This document shows positions 7,997-15,920 of a stretch of DNA of 40,107 nt, piece by piece. The notes beneath the pieces were generated by a model, which was not told the DNA's origin, made no database searches, and saw only the letters and a program-made list of their open reading frames with translations. Numbering within the stretch: position 1 is the first letter of the stretch; each line of letters begins with the position of its first letter. The stretch is from Sporosarcina sp. D27 (GTDB lineage Bacteria > Bacillota > Bacilli > Bacillales_A > Planococcaceae): the NCBI RefSeq assembly GCF_000586555.1, contig NZ_AZUC01000010.1, positions 1 through 40,107 on the forward strand, read 5' to 3'. The translations under genes and the position numbers were made by a program.

Positions 7997-9145
7997 TTAA
8001 ATCATTTCAATAATTGTTGCGTTGGCCATACCCATTCCTTCACAAATCGCTAGTAACCCATAACGTCCACCAGAATGTTTTAATTCGTGCATTAACGATA
8101 CGAGTAACTTCGTTCCCGTTGCACCAAGGGGGTGGCCGAGAGCGATCGCCCCGCCATTCACATTCAACTTCGTACTGTCCGCTCCTGTCTCCGCGAGCCA
8201 TGCAAGCGGAACGGATGCAAACGCTTCATTCACTTCATAGAGATCCATATCGTCAATCGTCAACCCGGCTTTCTTAAGCACTTGATGGGTCGCTTCAATG
8301 GGGCCCGTAAGCATAAGTGTCGGATCTGAACCGACTACTGTACGTGCCACAATCCGCGCAATCGGCTTGACGCCAAGTTTTTCGGCCTTTTCCTGGCTCA
8401 TGAGCAACACTGCGGATGCCCCATCACTCATTTGACTCGCATTTCCCGCTGTAATGACGCCTTGTTCATCAAATACCGTCTTCAATCCAGCCAACGCTTC
8501 TAACGTCGACTCCGGTCGTGGTCCTTCATCTATAGAAAATAATTTCGAATTCCCTTCTTGGTCCATTACGGAAACAGGGACGATTTCTTCATCGAACCGT
8601 CCTCCATCGATTGCCTGCATTGCTTTCTGGTGGCTATCATATGCAAACTGATCGAGTGTTTCGCGCGATAGCTTCCATTTTGAAGCAATCCGCTCAGCAG
8701 ACAGACCTTGATTAATGATTTCATACTGTGACAACAATTTGCCACTCGGCTTTGCGACATGCATATTGGAGAACATCGGCTCACGCGTCATGCTTTCCAC
8801 TCCACCCGCAATTACGACGTCCATATCTCCACTTGCAATCGCTTGTGAAGCGAAGTGTACCGCTTGTTGACTCGATCCACATTGACGGTCAATCGTCACC
8901 CCTGGAACAGTTATCGGAAATCCACCAATAAGCGCAGCTGTACGCGCGATATTGCCGCCTTGTTCACCTGATTGTGTGACACACCCGAGAATGACGTCGT
9001 CCGTTTCTTCCTTCGCAACACCCGCCCGTTCCATCAGTTCATCCAAAACAAGCGCAGCGAGTTCATCAGGTCGCGTGCTGGCGAGACTCCCCTTCCTTCT
9101 TCCTACCGGAGTCCGCACTCCTGCTACGATTACAGTTTCTCTCAT
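7997..9145 (-). CDS. Acetyl-CoA acyltransferase (thiolase, FadA-type)
   Basis: A 382-residue thiolase. The nucleophilic cysteine C89 lies in IDRQCGSSQQA, the histidine H338 in ALGHPLGATG, and the second cysteine C368 in CEGMGMANATI; NEAFA is also present. All catalytic residues are intact. It is the first gene of the operon, followed by acyl-CoA dehydrogenase 27 nt later. In this setting it most likely acts degradatively, splitting 3-ketoacyl-CoA. No 3-hydroxyacyl-CoA dehydrogenase/enoyl-CoA hydratase is present in the operon, so these steps must be encoded elsewhere. Confidence 0.95.
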   Translation of the reverse strand: MRETVIVAGVRTPVGRRKGSLASTRPDELAALVLDELMERAGVAKEETDDVILGCVTQSGEQGGNIARTAALIGGFPITVPGVTIDRQCGSSQQAVHFASQAIASGDMDVVIAGGVESMTREPMFSNMHVAKPSGKLLSQYEIINQGLSAERIASKWKLSRETLDQFAYDSHQKAMQAIDGGRFDEEIVPVSVMDQEGNSKLFSIDEGPRPESTLEALAGLKTVFDEQGVITAGNASQMSDGASAVLLMSQEKAEKLGVKPIARIVARTVVGSDPTLMLTGPIEATHQVLKKAGLTIDDMDLYEVNEAFASVPLAWLAETGADSTKLNVNGGAIALGHPLGATGTKLLVSLMHELKHSGGRYGLLAICEGMGMANATIIEMI

Positions 9146-9188
9146 TACGACACTTCCTTCGCATTAGAATAGTCCTAGTTTTCTAATA

Positions 9189-9217
9189 ACTATAACAATT
9201 ATTGAAAGCGGTTTCAA
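9189..9217 (-). promoter_or_regulatory. Sigma-A promoter of the fatty-acid degradation operon
   Basis: On the minus strand TTGAAA (9217-9212) and TATAGT (9194-9189) are separated by exactly 17 nt; each differs from consensus by one base. It lies 44 nt upstream of the thiolase start. The -35 box and spacer are overlapped by a cre. Confidence 0.85.
9203..9216. promoter_or_regulatory. Catabolite-responsive element (cre) for CcpA
   Basis: TGAAAGCGGTTTCA matches the cre consensus TGWAANCGNTNWCA at every position and is nearly palindromic. It overlaps the -35 box and spacer of the operon promoter, the classic position for CcpA repression, so beta-oxidation should be shut off when preferred sugars are present. 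Confidence 0.88.
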
Positions 9218-9242
9218 TCTTTGTTTCATAGTTTCGATTGGA

Positions 9243-9312
9243 TCTCATCCTAAAGTATGAGACGAATCTCCACACCAAGCCTGTTTGGATAAATCCCATT
9301 CCATCTTATCAT
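9243..9312 (+). promoter_or_regulatory. Promoter and inverted repeat upstream of the Lia-type locus
   Basis: An inverted repeat TCTCAT (9243-9248) / ATGAGA (9257-9262) lies about 25 nt upstream of a candidate sigma-A promoter, TTGGAT (9285-9290), 16 nt, TATCAT (9307-9312). The position suits an activator such as LiaR bound above -35. The assignment to LiaR is inference from position and symmetry only. Confidence 0.5.
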
Positions 9313-9344
9313 TAGGGTACAAACGAAGGGAGGCACCAAAAAAC

Positions 9345-9692
9345 ATGAAAAAATTTCTACTGATTGTCTTCGGAATTATCGCCGCAATTGTAGCAGTCGC
9401 CAATATCGGGTCCATCTTAGCACTCGCGCTATCAGCAGCTGCCGCAATTTTTGGTTGGCACTACTTCCGTAAAAGTGACTCAACCATCAGCCGGATTCTG
9501 TGGGGGATCATCATCTTAGTTGGAGTCCTAACAGGAATTTCAAACATCCCTGCATTCATCGGACTTCTTGCTGCAGCCGGGGCTTACTATGCATGGCGCA
9601 AATGGAAATTGAACCAACGCACAAACAGCAATGTAATCGATGCAGACCCGTTCGCAAAGTTCGAAAAACAATGGAACGAATTCAATAAATAA
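9345..9692 (+). CDS. Small membrane protein of the Lia locus (LiaI-like position)
   Basis: A 115-residue protein with two or three hydrophobic helices in its first 85 residues (LLIVFGIIAAIVAVANIG; ILWGIIILVGVLTGIS; IPAFIGLLAAAGAYYAW) and a hydrophilic tail ending in KFEKQWNEFNK. GAAGGGAGG lies upstream of the ATG at 9345; the frame is open further upstream but without a ribosome site. The PspA/LiaH gene follows after 12 nt. The arrangement matches LiaI-LiaH, where the small membrane protein anchors the phage-shock protein at the membrane. Sequence similarity to LiaI itself cannot be judged by eye. Confidence 0.85.
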   Translation: MKKFLLIVFGIIAAIVAVANIGSILALALSAAAAIFGWHYFRKSDSTISRILWGIIILVGVLTGISNIPAFIGLLAAAGAYYAWRKWKLNQRTNSNVIDADPFAKFEKQWNEFNK

Positions 9693-9704
9693 GGAGGGCT
9701 TTTG

Positions 9705-10313
9705 ATGAATGAACTATGGTATAAATTCAAATTCGCCGTACAAGAAGATCTCGAGCAAATAACAGCAAAACGCAAGACACAAAATTCCGCAGATGTGTTA
9801 AATGAAACCATCAAGGAAGCCGAGCAGCAAACAAGAGCAGTAGGGAAACTTTTGGAGCGCCAAAGGATTTTGCGCGATGAAGTCACAAAGGAACTACTTG
9901 AAGCAGAACAGCTAACTGACAAACGGACAGAACAATTCTCTTTAGCTGAAGCAACAGGAGACGAAGCGCTTATCAACTACGCGAAAGACGAGGCCGAGGC
10001 GTATAGTCGACGTCGTGACGAATTGCGTTCTCTTGAAGCAGACACGACGGAGTCCATGATTGCATTGGAACGCCGTTTTGAAAGCATGAAGCACAAAGTG
10101 AAAGATATGCAAGTCCGCCGCTTGAAGTTAATGGGTGAAGAAAACGCAAAACGGGCAAATAGCCGGATGGATCGCATTTTCTTTGTAGATCTCGATCCTT
10201 CATCTGTCGAACCCGTTAATCATGATTCCGCTAAAGATGATGACATCGCATCCATGCGACGCCGTCTAGACGATTTGACGGCAGATGAAGCAACTATCGA
10301 GAAAATCGTGTAA
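9705..10313 (+). CDS. PspA/IM30 family phage-shock protein (LiaH-like)
   Basis: A 202-residue, almost wholly alpha-helical coiled-coil protein rich in E, K, Q and R: KFKFAVQEDLEQI, ETIKEAEQQTRAVGKLLERQ, EVTKELLEAEQLTDKRTEQ, YSRRRDELRSLEAD. This is the PspA/IM30 layout of ESCRT-III-like membrane-protecting proteins that assemble at damaged membrane. AAGGAGG lies 7 nt before the ATG at 9705; a TTG one codon earlier is less well placed. It is followed by a strong terminator before liaF, so it and the small membrane protein can be transcribed at a much higher level than liaFSR, as in B. subtilis liaIH. It is somewhat shorter than usual LiaH (about 225 residues). Confidence 0.92.
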   Translation: MNELWYKFKFAVQEDLEQITAKRKTQNSADVLNETIKEAEQQTRAVGKLLERQRILRDEVTKELLEAEQLTDKRTEQFSLAEATGDEALINYAKDEAEAYSRRRDELRSLEADTTESMIALERRFESMKHKVKDMQVRRLKLMGEENAKRANSRMDRIFFVDLDPSSVEPVNHDSAKDDDIASMRRRLDDLTADEATIEKIV

Positions 10314-10331
10314 ACTGAAAAGACAGCAAGG

Positions 10332-10381
10332 AGCTGTCCGGGTGATCAGGGACATCCTTGACCGCTCGGCAGTTCTTTTTT
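10332..10381 (+). terminator. Long imperfect hairpin terminator between liaH and liaF
   Basis: AGCTGTCCGGGTGATCAGGG pairs, with a few wobbles and bulges, with the complementary stretch up to CAGTT (10370-10374), followed by six T. It should end most transcripts of the upstream two genes and let a fraction read into liaFSR. Confidence 0.8.
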
Positions 10382-10383
10382 CT

Positions 10384-10500
10384 GAACGATAGCCTTTCGG
10401 GCGGGTCGCCCTGTGCGAGACGAGCGGGGTGCGCCACTATGCGGACGGGTAACTCCGTGAATAGCGCCCTCTACCCTCAGTAAAGTACTGACATCGAGAA
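10384..10500 (+). other. GC-rich structured leader upstream of liaF
   Basis: This stretch is much richer in G and C than its neighbours and has no ORF. Nested complementarities can be seen: GGGCG (10399-10403) with CGCCC (10407-10411); GCG (10431-10433) with CGC (10465-10467); CTAT (10437-10440) with ATAG (10461-10464); and ACGG (10445-10448) with CCGT (10455-10458). It ends just before the liaF ribosome site (AAAGGAGCGG). It may be an RNA leader tuning liaFSR expression. It matches no riboswitch class known to me. Confidence 0.4.
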
Positions 10501-10515
10501 AGGAGCGGAAGCAAA

Positions 10516-11217
10516 ATGAATCGGAGCAAAACAGAGCGAACTACATTGTGGATCATGGCATTTGCACTCCTTGTATTTTTGGAAACTGGTTTATTTGGAA
10601 ATGGGAACGTCATCTTCTTCTTTCTCGGTGCCATTGCCATGTACTTCGGACTTCAGCGTCGCTCGAAATGGCTCGTCTTATCAGGCGGCATATTTATCGT
10701 GATTGCCTTGCTCTCGTTATGGAGCTTACGTTTACTCATTTTCGGTATGCTGATTTACTTGGTTATCCGATTGTGGAAAGGGACGCCGGCAGAAGAAATT
10801 ATGCGCCCTCTAAAAGAAACTACTCGAGAAACACAGAACGGTATTTGGAAAGATCGACTCTTCTCCAGCCAGTCGACCCCATTTACTTCCTATGAATGGC
10901 AAGACGTACACGTACAAGGAATGGTTGGAGACTTCTATATCGATGTGACAGACACGGTGCTGCCAAAGCAGACCTCCTTCATCTCTATCCGACAAGGATT
11001 TGGACGCGTTAAAATCGAATTGCCATACGATTTGCCCGTGCGGATCCATTGCTCCGTCTTATTCGGTGAATGTCGTCTGTTCGATTTAACCCCGAAGCGA
11101 TTGTTGAATGAATCAATTCATATGAAAGATGGTTATGATCGCACAATTGGTACAGAAGCTGAACTCATCATCTCAATAGCTGTCCGATTTGGGGATGTCG
11201 AGGTGATTCGAAAATGA
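10516..11217 (+). CDS. liaF: LiaF-like membrane regulator of the Lia stress response
   Basis: A 233-residue protein. The N-terminal half holds about four hydrophobic helices (residues 12-30, 33-49, 52-66, 70-85); the C-terminal half, from about 120, is the soluble LiaF-type domain (WQDVHVQGMVGDFYIDVTDTVLP, written here in part: GDFYIDVTDT; FISIRQGFGRVKIELPYDLPV in part: GRVKIELPYD; RFGDVEVIRK). AAAGGAGCGG precedes the ATG. The stop overlaps the liaS start (ATGA). Known LiaF inhibits the LiaS kinase until cell-wall antibiotics or membrane damage relieve it. Confidence 0.92.
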   Translation: MNRSKTERTTLWIMAFALLVFLETGLFGNGNVIFFFLGAIAMYFGLQRRSKWLVLSGGIFIVIALLSLWSLRLLIFGMLIYLVIRLWKGTPAEEIMRPLKETTRETQNGIWKDRLFSSQSTPFTSYEWQDVHVQGMVGDFYIDVTDTVLPKQTSFISIRQGFGRVKIELPYDLPVRIHCSVLFGECRLFDLTPKRLLNESIHMKDGYDRTIGTEAELIISIAVRFGDVEVIRK

Positions 11218-12260
11218 CCGGTCTCTTTTGGCGTGGAATTTTACTATCCACACTATTTACCGTAGCTTGTGCCGGTGGGGTTTATTACATCATTGAATAC
11301 ACTCCATCCTTCGAATGGCAATATCTATACAATGTAAACTTCCTGGATGTGCCTGTAGGAGTTTGGTTGCTCGTTATCCCAATTACTCTCGGCTGGTTGT
11401 TTTCATACTGGATATATAACATTGCGCGCTCGAAGGAAAAGACGATTGAACGCACACTTAATAAGCTCGCAGAAGAAGGAACCACCCCTTCGAATAAGAA
11501 CATTTCCCGCAAACTAAATCGAACAATCGCTTCTGTTTCAGAAGTGTTGGAGACACAAAAACGAAGCTTACAGCGCATAACTGATCAACGAGCTGAGGAC
11601 CAAGATCAGATCATCCAGGAGCGACTAATTGAAGAACGGCAACGTCTCGCTCGCGACCTTCATGACTCCGTTTCCCAACAATTGTTCGCAGCATCAATGC
11701 TGTTGTCGGCACTTACAGAGCAACCCAAAGAAACAGCGCTCCAAAAACCACTACTCCAAGTGGAACGAATGGTGCAACAAGCACAACTCGAGATGCGCGC
11801 GTTACTGCTACATTTACGCCCTGCAGTCCTTAATAGTAAATCACTGAAAGAAGGACTTGAGGAATTGCTGACGGAACTGCAGGAAAAAGTAACGTTCACC
11901 ATTCGATTCCGGCTGGAAGACGTTCCCCTTTCGAAAGGCGCAGAAGATCATTTGTTCCGCATCGCACAGGAAACCTTGTCGAATACCCTCCGTCATGCAC
12001 AAGCAACTGAAGTTGACGTGGTCTTCATCGAACGAGAGGGACTGGCGATTTTCCGCGTACAAGATAACGGTGTTGGATTTAGTGAATCGGGCGGAAAAGG
12101 CGGCTCGTATGGCCTTCAGAACGTCAAAGAACGTGCCGTTGAAATTGGTGCTGTGTGCAAAATCGTATCCGTCCCTTCGCAAGGAACGATTGTAGAAGTG
12201 AAATTACCGATTAGGACAGAGGAGGAGGAAGCGCATGATACGCGTACTACTCGCAGATGA
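11214..12260 (+). CDS. liaS: LiaS-type (NarL-partner) sensor histidine kinase
   Basis: A 348-residue HisKA_3 kinase. Two transmembrane helices (about 7-27 and 48-70) enclose a very short external loop, the intramembrane-sensing design. HAMP and coiled coil follow. The H-box is ERQRLARDLHDSVSQQLFA with H150; the N-box AQETLSNTLRHAQ and DNGVGF plus GLQNVKERA form the ATPase domain. It overlaps liaF by 4 nt and liaR by 26 nt, so all three are translationally coupled. It phosphorylates LiaR under envelope stress. Confidence 0.95.
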   Translation: MTGLFWRGILLSTLFTVACAGGVYYIIEYTPSFEWQYLYNVNFLDVPVGVWLLVIPITLGWLFSYWIYNIARSKEKTIERTLNKLAEEGTTPSNKNISRKLNRTIASVSEVLETQKRSLQRITDQRAEDQDQIIQERLIEERQRLARDLHDSVSQQLFAASMLLSALTEQPKETALQKPLLQVERMVQQAQLEMRALLLHLRPAVLNSKSLKEGLEELLTELQEKVTFTIRFRLEDVPLSKGAEDHLFRIAQETLSNTLRHAQATEVDVVFIEREGLAIFRVQDNGVGFSESGGKGGSYGLQNVKERAVEIGAVCKIVSVPSQGTIVEVKLPIRTEEEEAHDTRTTRR

Positions 12261-12870
12261 TCATGAAATGGTTCGCATCGGAGTATCTGCATATCTAGGG
12301 ACTCAACCTGATATGGAAGTCGTCGGAGAAGCAGTCGACGGTGGAGAAGCGGTTGAAAAAGCACTTGAATTACGGCCAGACATCATTTTAATGGACATGG
12401 TCATGCCAATCATGACCGGTGCTGAAGCAACGAAAGCAATCATTCAACAATGGCCAGAAGCAAAAATCATCGTCGTTACTAGTTTTTTAGATGACGATAA
12501 AGTCTATCCAGCACTCGAAGCAGGTGCTGCCAGTTACATTTTAAAGACGTCAAACGCTAAGCGTATTGCCCAAGCGATCCGCGAAACCGTACAAGGCCAA
12601 ACGGTTCTGGAACCGGAAGTGACGGTCAAAATGATGGAAAAAATGAGGAGTGGCGGATCTGACCAACCTCTTCACGAAGAGTTGACGCAGCGCGAACTTG
12701 AGACGTTGTTACTCCTCGCTCAAGGAAAGTCCAATCAGGAAATTGCGGATGAGCTGTTCATTTCCCTGAAAACTGTTAAGACACACGTCAGTAATGTACT
12801 TTCAAAACTAGAAGTCCAAGACCGTACGCAAGCAGTCATTTATGCCTTTCATCATAAATTAGTCCAATGA
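12235..12870 (+). CDS. liaR: LiaR-type NarL/LuxR-family response regulator
   Basis: A 211-residue regulator. The receiver has D8/D9, phosphoacceptor D54 in ILMDMVMP and lysine in YILKTSNAKRI. The C-terminal LuxR-type helix-turn-helix is about 145-205 (LTQRELETLLLLAQGKSNQE; LFISLKTVKTHVSNVLSKL). GAGGAGGAAG precedes the ATG. It is the last gene of the Lia locus and should activate the promoter upstream of 9345. Confidence 0.96.
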   Translation: MIRVLLADDHEMVRIGVSAYLGTQPDMEVVGEAVDGGEAVEKALELRPDIILMDMVMPIMTGAEATKAIIQQWPEAKIIVVTSFLDDDKVYPALEAGAASYILKTSNAKRIAQAIRETVQGQTVLEPEVTVKMMEKMRSGGSDQPLHEELTQRELETLLLLAQGKSNQEIADELFISLKTVKTHVSNVLSKLEVQDRTQAVIYAFHHKLVQ

Positions 12871-12908
12871 AAAACGCGCAGCCAGGGATGTTCCCGACTG
12901 CGCGTTTT
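12871..12908. terminator. Bidirectional terminator between liaR and the channel gene
   Basis: AAAACGCGCAG (12871-12881) and CTGCGCGTTTT (12898-12908) are perfect complements around CCAGGGATGTTCCCGA. The A/T tracts on both sides allow it to serve the converging liaR and channel transcripts. Confidence 0.9.
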
Positions 12909-12915
12909 ATCATAC

Positions 12916-14820
12916 TTAATGATTTTGATCATCTTTAGGCTTCTGGTTGTTCCACTGCTCGTGAGCTTCTTTGTTGAATCTGCTCTGCGAATCGTGGTCT
13001 CCATATGGATATTCTTCTCCTGGTTCCACTTCGTTATAACCCGTATCCAAGTCATCTTTTGTAAAAGTGATCGGATCATTCCCTCCAAAATTCTCAGCGG
13101 GCGGGACTTCATTTACATCAGAATGTGTAGGTCCTCTTAAGCCAGCTTCAGGATCTCCAGGAACGTTGTCAGACGAAGGAACTGGCGGAGCTTGCTCAGT
13201 TGCTTGTTTCATCTGGTCCTTTTCTTGTTCCATCTGAGCTTTTGTAGCATCCATTCCGTCTTTCGCCTGTTGTTTTGCTTGCTCAGCATCCTGTTTCATT
13301 TCCTCTTTTTGCTGCTCCCAACTTTCTTTGGAAACATCTACATCTTGCAAGCTAGATTCCATTTTAGACAAGTAACGGGATGCATGATCGCGTCCACCCA
13401 GTCCGAATGCAAGACCGAATGCAAGTGCAACACCACCCAATATGAGGATGAATGCAGCGTTGATGATTGCCGGTGCAATACCAAGCTGACTAAGCGCCAT
13501 AAAGAACGCAAACGCTAAGATAGCGTATTTCGCGACGTAGCGGAGAATGTGTGGATTCCCTTGCTTCGTTTGCATGACACTTCCGATGAACTTCTCTGCA
13601 AGGTTCGCAAGCCAGAACCCAACTGCAAGAATCAGTACTGCAGCAAGTACCATTGGCAAGTAAGCGAAAATTGCAGTTGCCAGAGTCACCATGAACGCAA
13701 GATGTACCATTTGAAGAGCTTCTACAACAAACAGTAGAATGACTACGATTTGTACAATCGTTCCGATAACAGATGAAACAGTAAAACTGCCTGTACGGTT
13801 TGTTGACTTCACGCCCATCTTATTCGAGAGGGAGTCCACGCCGAGATTTGAGAGTAACGTTTCCACAACGCCTTTAATCCACTTCGCCGCGTATACACCC
13901 ACCAGAATCAATGCAATCGCAACGATGATTTTAGGAAGCATGACCATGATGTCATTCAACATGGCAATGGCAGGCAGCGAGATCCCTTCTAAGTCCAGTA
14001 CTTCAAGTGCTGAAATCGTAACAGGTATCAAAATCAAAACGAACACGATGGTTCCGAGCACTTTCGAAATACTTGTCCCATTTACAGTAGAAGAAACTTT
14101 CAATTTGTCCGCAACTTTATCTATACCGATGGATTCGAGCAACTTCGTCACAATCATGCGAACAATTTTAGCGATCATAATACCTACTATGAAGATGAGT
14201 GCCGCACCCACAAGCTTAGGGATGAATGCGACAAATCCGGTTAACAAGTTTTCAAATGGGCCACTCACTCCGGTTAATCCGAGCGCATTCAATACCGCTG
14301 GGATGAATAGAAGTAAAATCAAGTAGAAAGCAACGTTCGCAGCAGTCGAAATCCATTGCGCTTTATCGACAGACTCTGCAGTACCACCTACTTTAGAAAC
14401 ATATTTGTGTACATTCACTTTGTGTCCCGCAGACAGAATCAGTTTTTTCACGACGGTTGCAAGTACCCAAGCCAACAGTAGGATTAGACCTGCTTTTAGA
14501 ATTCCGAGTACCGCACCACTAAGTCCTGCAAATACATCCAGGAATGGTGAAGATATTGTGTTGAGATTCATTATATTAAAGAAGATTAGAATAGTCAGTA
14601 GTAAGATACCGAAAAATACAATCTTGCCGGCAATTCGGTCGGCACTCCACTTTTGGTGTTGCATGTTCAATCTTTCATTCATGTGACCTTTTTTCATGGC
14701 TTTCACAACTGCACCTTCAGCAACTTTAGCAATGATAAAACCAATGATAAGTACAATAATGCCGAGCAGTAGATCTGGTAGCCAGCTAAAAAGGTTTGAA
14801 TAATACGGGTCTCTAAACAT
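12916..14820 (-). CDS. Mechanosensitive ion channel-type protein with TM-helix repeats
   Basis: A 634-residue membrane protein. It is built from five related blocks of the type LPKLVGAALIFIVGIMIAK...LLESIGIDKVADKL (near residues 12, 105, 200, 293, 385), the conserved TM-helix (PF05552-type) repeat of CmpX-like proteins. The last hydrophobic block (about 450-480), AAFILILGGVALAFGLAFG, resembles an MscS pore helix, but the MscS beta domain is missing. The final 150 residues are hydrophilic: a Q/K/E/D/M-rich coiled stretch (KEEMKQDAEQAKQQAKDGM) and an acidic proline/glycine tail ending in AHEQWNNQKPKDDQNH. ATGGAGGATC precedes the ATG. It probably helps with osmotic or envelope tension; this rests on family naming. 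Confidence 0.88.
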   Translation of the reverse strand: MFRDPYYSNLFSWLPDLLLGIIVLIIGFIIAKVAEGAVVKAMKKGHMNERLNMQHQKWSADRIAGKIVFFGILLLTILIFFNIMNLNTISSPFLDVFAGLSGAVLGILKAGLILLLAWVLATVVKKLILSAGHKVNVHKYVSKVGGTAESVDKAQWISTAANVAFYLILLLFIPAVLNALGLTGVSGPFENLLTGFVAFIPKLVGAALIFIVGIMIAKIVRMIVTKLLESIGIDKVADKLKVSSTVNGTSISKVLGTIVFVLILIPVTISALEVLDLEGISLPAIAMLNDIMVMLPKIIVAIALILVGVYAAKWIKGVVETLLSNLGVDSLSNKMGVKSTNRTGSFTVSSVIGTIVQIVVILLFVVEALQMVHLAFMVTLATAIFAYLPMVLAAVLILAVGFWLANLAEKFIGSVMQTKQGNPHILRYVAKYAILAFAFFMALSQLGIAPAIINAAFILILGGVALAFGLAFGLGGRDHASRYLSKMESSLQDVDVSKESWEQQKEEMKQDAEQAKQQAKDGMDATKAQMEQEKDQMKQATEQAPPVPSSDNVPGDPEAGLRGPTHSDVNEVPPAENFGGNDPITFTKDDLDTGYNEVEPGEEYPYGDHDSQSRFNKEAHEQWNNQKPKDDQNH

Positions 14821-14956
14821 TAAGATCCTCCATTCTAGTAAATAGTCTAGTCATCTATTCCTACAAATGAAGATTGGTAAACCTGCTAAATGCGCAATTC
14901 AAAAATAGAAGCACCGGCTTATTCAAAAAGTAGCTAATCTGTTTAACCTCAGAGCA

Positions 14957-14991
14957 TAAGAAAACCAGCTGACTGGATGCGTCAGCTGGCT
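14957..14991 (-). terminator. Terminator after the small acidic protein gene
   Basis: On the minus strand CCAGCTGAC and GTCAGCTGG (14965-14973, 14981-14989) form a perfect 9-bp stem with a 7-nt loop, followed by TTTTCTTATG. It touches the stop of the gene at 14991. Confidence 0.87.
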
Positions 14992-15257
14992 TATGTGTTG
15001 CGTTTAGACTCGTTCCATTCTGTGTGGGCTTTTTCATTGTGAGTACGCTCAGAGGACTTCTCTTCACTTTTCTTAGATATAGAAGGTGCATGCTCCCCGG
15101 TTTCTTCCCGTTCGTTCTCTAGAAACTCGTGGGTGAAGTTTGAATCGGCGGGATCAGACAATGGCAGCTCATTCGCAGGTCCTGCTGGTTTCCCTTGTTT
15201 CGGCACTTTTGGTTCCAAGTCTTCTTTGTTTGGATATTTCCCGTCTTTAATGGTCAT
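14991..15257 (-). CDS. Small hydrophilic protein sharing the channel protein's C-terminal motif
   Basis: An 88-residue, very hydrophilic, probably disordered protein rich in E, K, S, N and P, without cysteine or a membrane segment. GAGGGGGAG lies 7 nt before the ATG and a good terminator follows, so it is likely expressed. Its last residues, NEKAHTEWNESKRNT, resemble the end of the channel protein downstream, NKEAHEQWNNQKPKD: both have an AHxxWN motif close to the C-terminus. Family and function unknown; a shared partner or localisation signal is possible. Confidence 0.75.
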   Translation of the reverse strand: MTIKDGKYPNKEDLEPKVPKQGKPAGPANELPLSDPADSNFTHEFLENEREETGEHAPSISKKSEEKSSERTHNEKAHTEWNESKRNT

Positions 15258-15880
15258 TCCATACTCCCCCTCTTCATCTTAGTTAAGAAATCTACACCAG
15301 TTATCCAATTACAATTCCCTATAATTTATAAGTTCAAACACAAAAAACTGTATATTGTCCTTCTCTCTTTATCATCCAGTTAAGCTTACGGCGCACGAGC
15401 CGTCGCTCCATTGTTTATTTCAATTGCTTGTTACACATGCTACAAAATATTAACAAACTGCTTGTACAATTCCATCGCACTTAATATTCCAAAGCTGATA
15501 AGTTTTTTGGATTCGTATTAGAAGTACTGAATTCGCAAGCTCAAGCTCCCATTGGTAATCTAGGTGGTCGTCAACTACTCGCTCTCACCATGCAACTCAT
15601 CAACAGCTACGTGGCTTCTTGCGAATTGTTCAAATTGACAGCATGTGCATCTTCTTTGTATAGTAGTTTTAAACGATGTGCATTCACTTGTTCTTTAATA
15701 AGAATAGGTGAAAAACCATAGTTAACATGGTTTTTGTAAAATTGTAACTGAATATTGGTTCTTTATAGGTATTAAGTCAACAAACTACTATAGACCTAAT
15801 TCGAAATTTATAGTCCATACTTATTTACTCAGTAAACCTGTTTTTTTGTAAGTCCTGTACGTAAAATTCATGCGATGCTA
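15258..15880. other. Intergenic region with possible gene remnant upstream of sinR
   Basis: No intact gene seen. On the minus strand 15608-15766 stays open for about 50 codons with ordinary-looking codon use (for example KEQVNAHRLKLLYKEDAHAV) but has no usable start, and its continuation is in another frame after a stop; it may be a decayed gene. Two SinR-type heptamers GTTCTTT occur at 15690-15696 and 15758-15764. A hairpin lies at 15711-15735, and a palindrome TTTACTCAGTAAA at 15826-15838. Confidence 0.4.
15711..15735. terminator. Hairpin with A/T tracts, possible bidirectional terminator
   Basis: AAAAACCAT (15711-15719) and ATGGTTTTT (15727-15735) are perfect 9-bp arms around a 7-nt loop, with T-runs at the 3' end on either strand. 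No intact gene ends here, so it may belong to a lost gene. Confidence 0.6.
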
Positions 15881-15881
15881 G

Positions 15882-15890
15882 TGATAGAAT
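15882..15890 (+). promoter_or_regulatory. Extended -10 promoter of sinR
   Basis: TGATAGAAT is an extended -10 (TG, one base, TAGAAT), 30 nt before the sinR ATG. No good -35 box is present, which extended -10 promoters tolerate. Confidence 0.5.
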
Positions 15891-15920
15891 TTAGTTTTTG
15901 CATAACTAAGGGTGATTATA

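Noticed and set aside
10384..10500. Known riboswitch (yybP-ykoY, T-box, SAM, c-di-GMP) before liaF
   Set aside because: None of the conserved core sequences of these classes is present.
12916..14820. True MscS channel
   Set aside because: The MscS beta domain is absent; only the TM-helix repeats and a pore-like helix are seen, so the call is kept broad.
15608..15766. Small minus-strand gene or Spo0E-like pseudogene upstream of sinR
   Set aside because: No usable start codon, a stop followed by a frame change, and similarity to Spo0E too weak to claim; kept only as a possible remnant.
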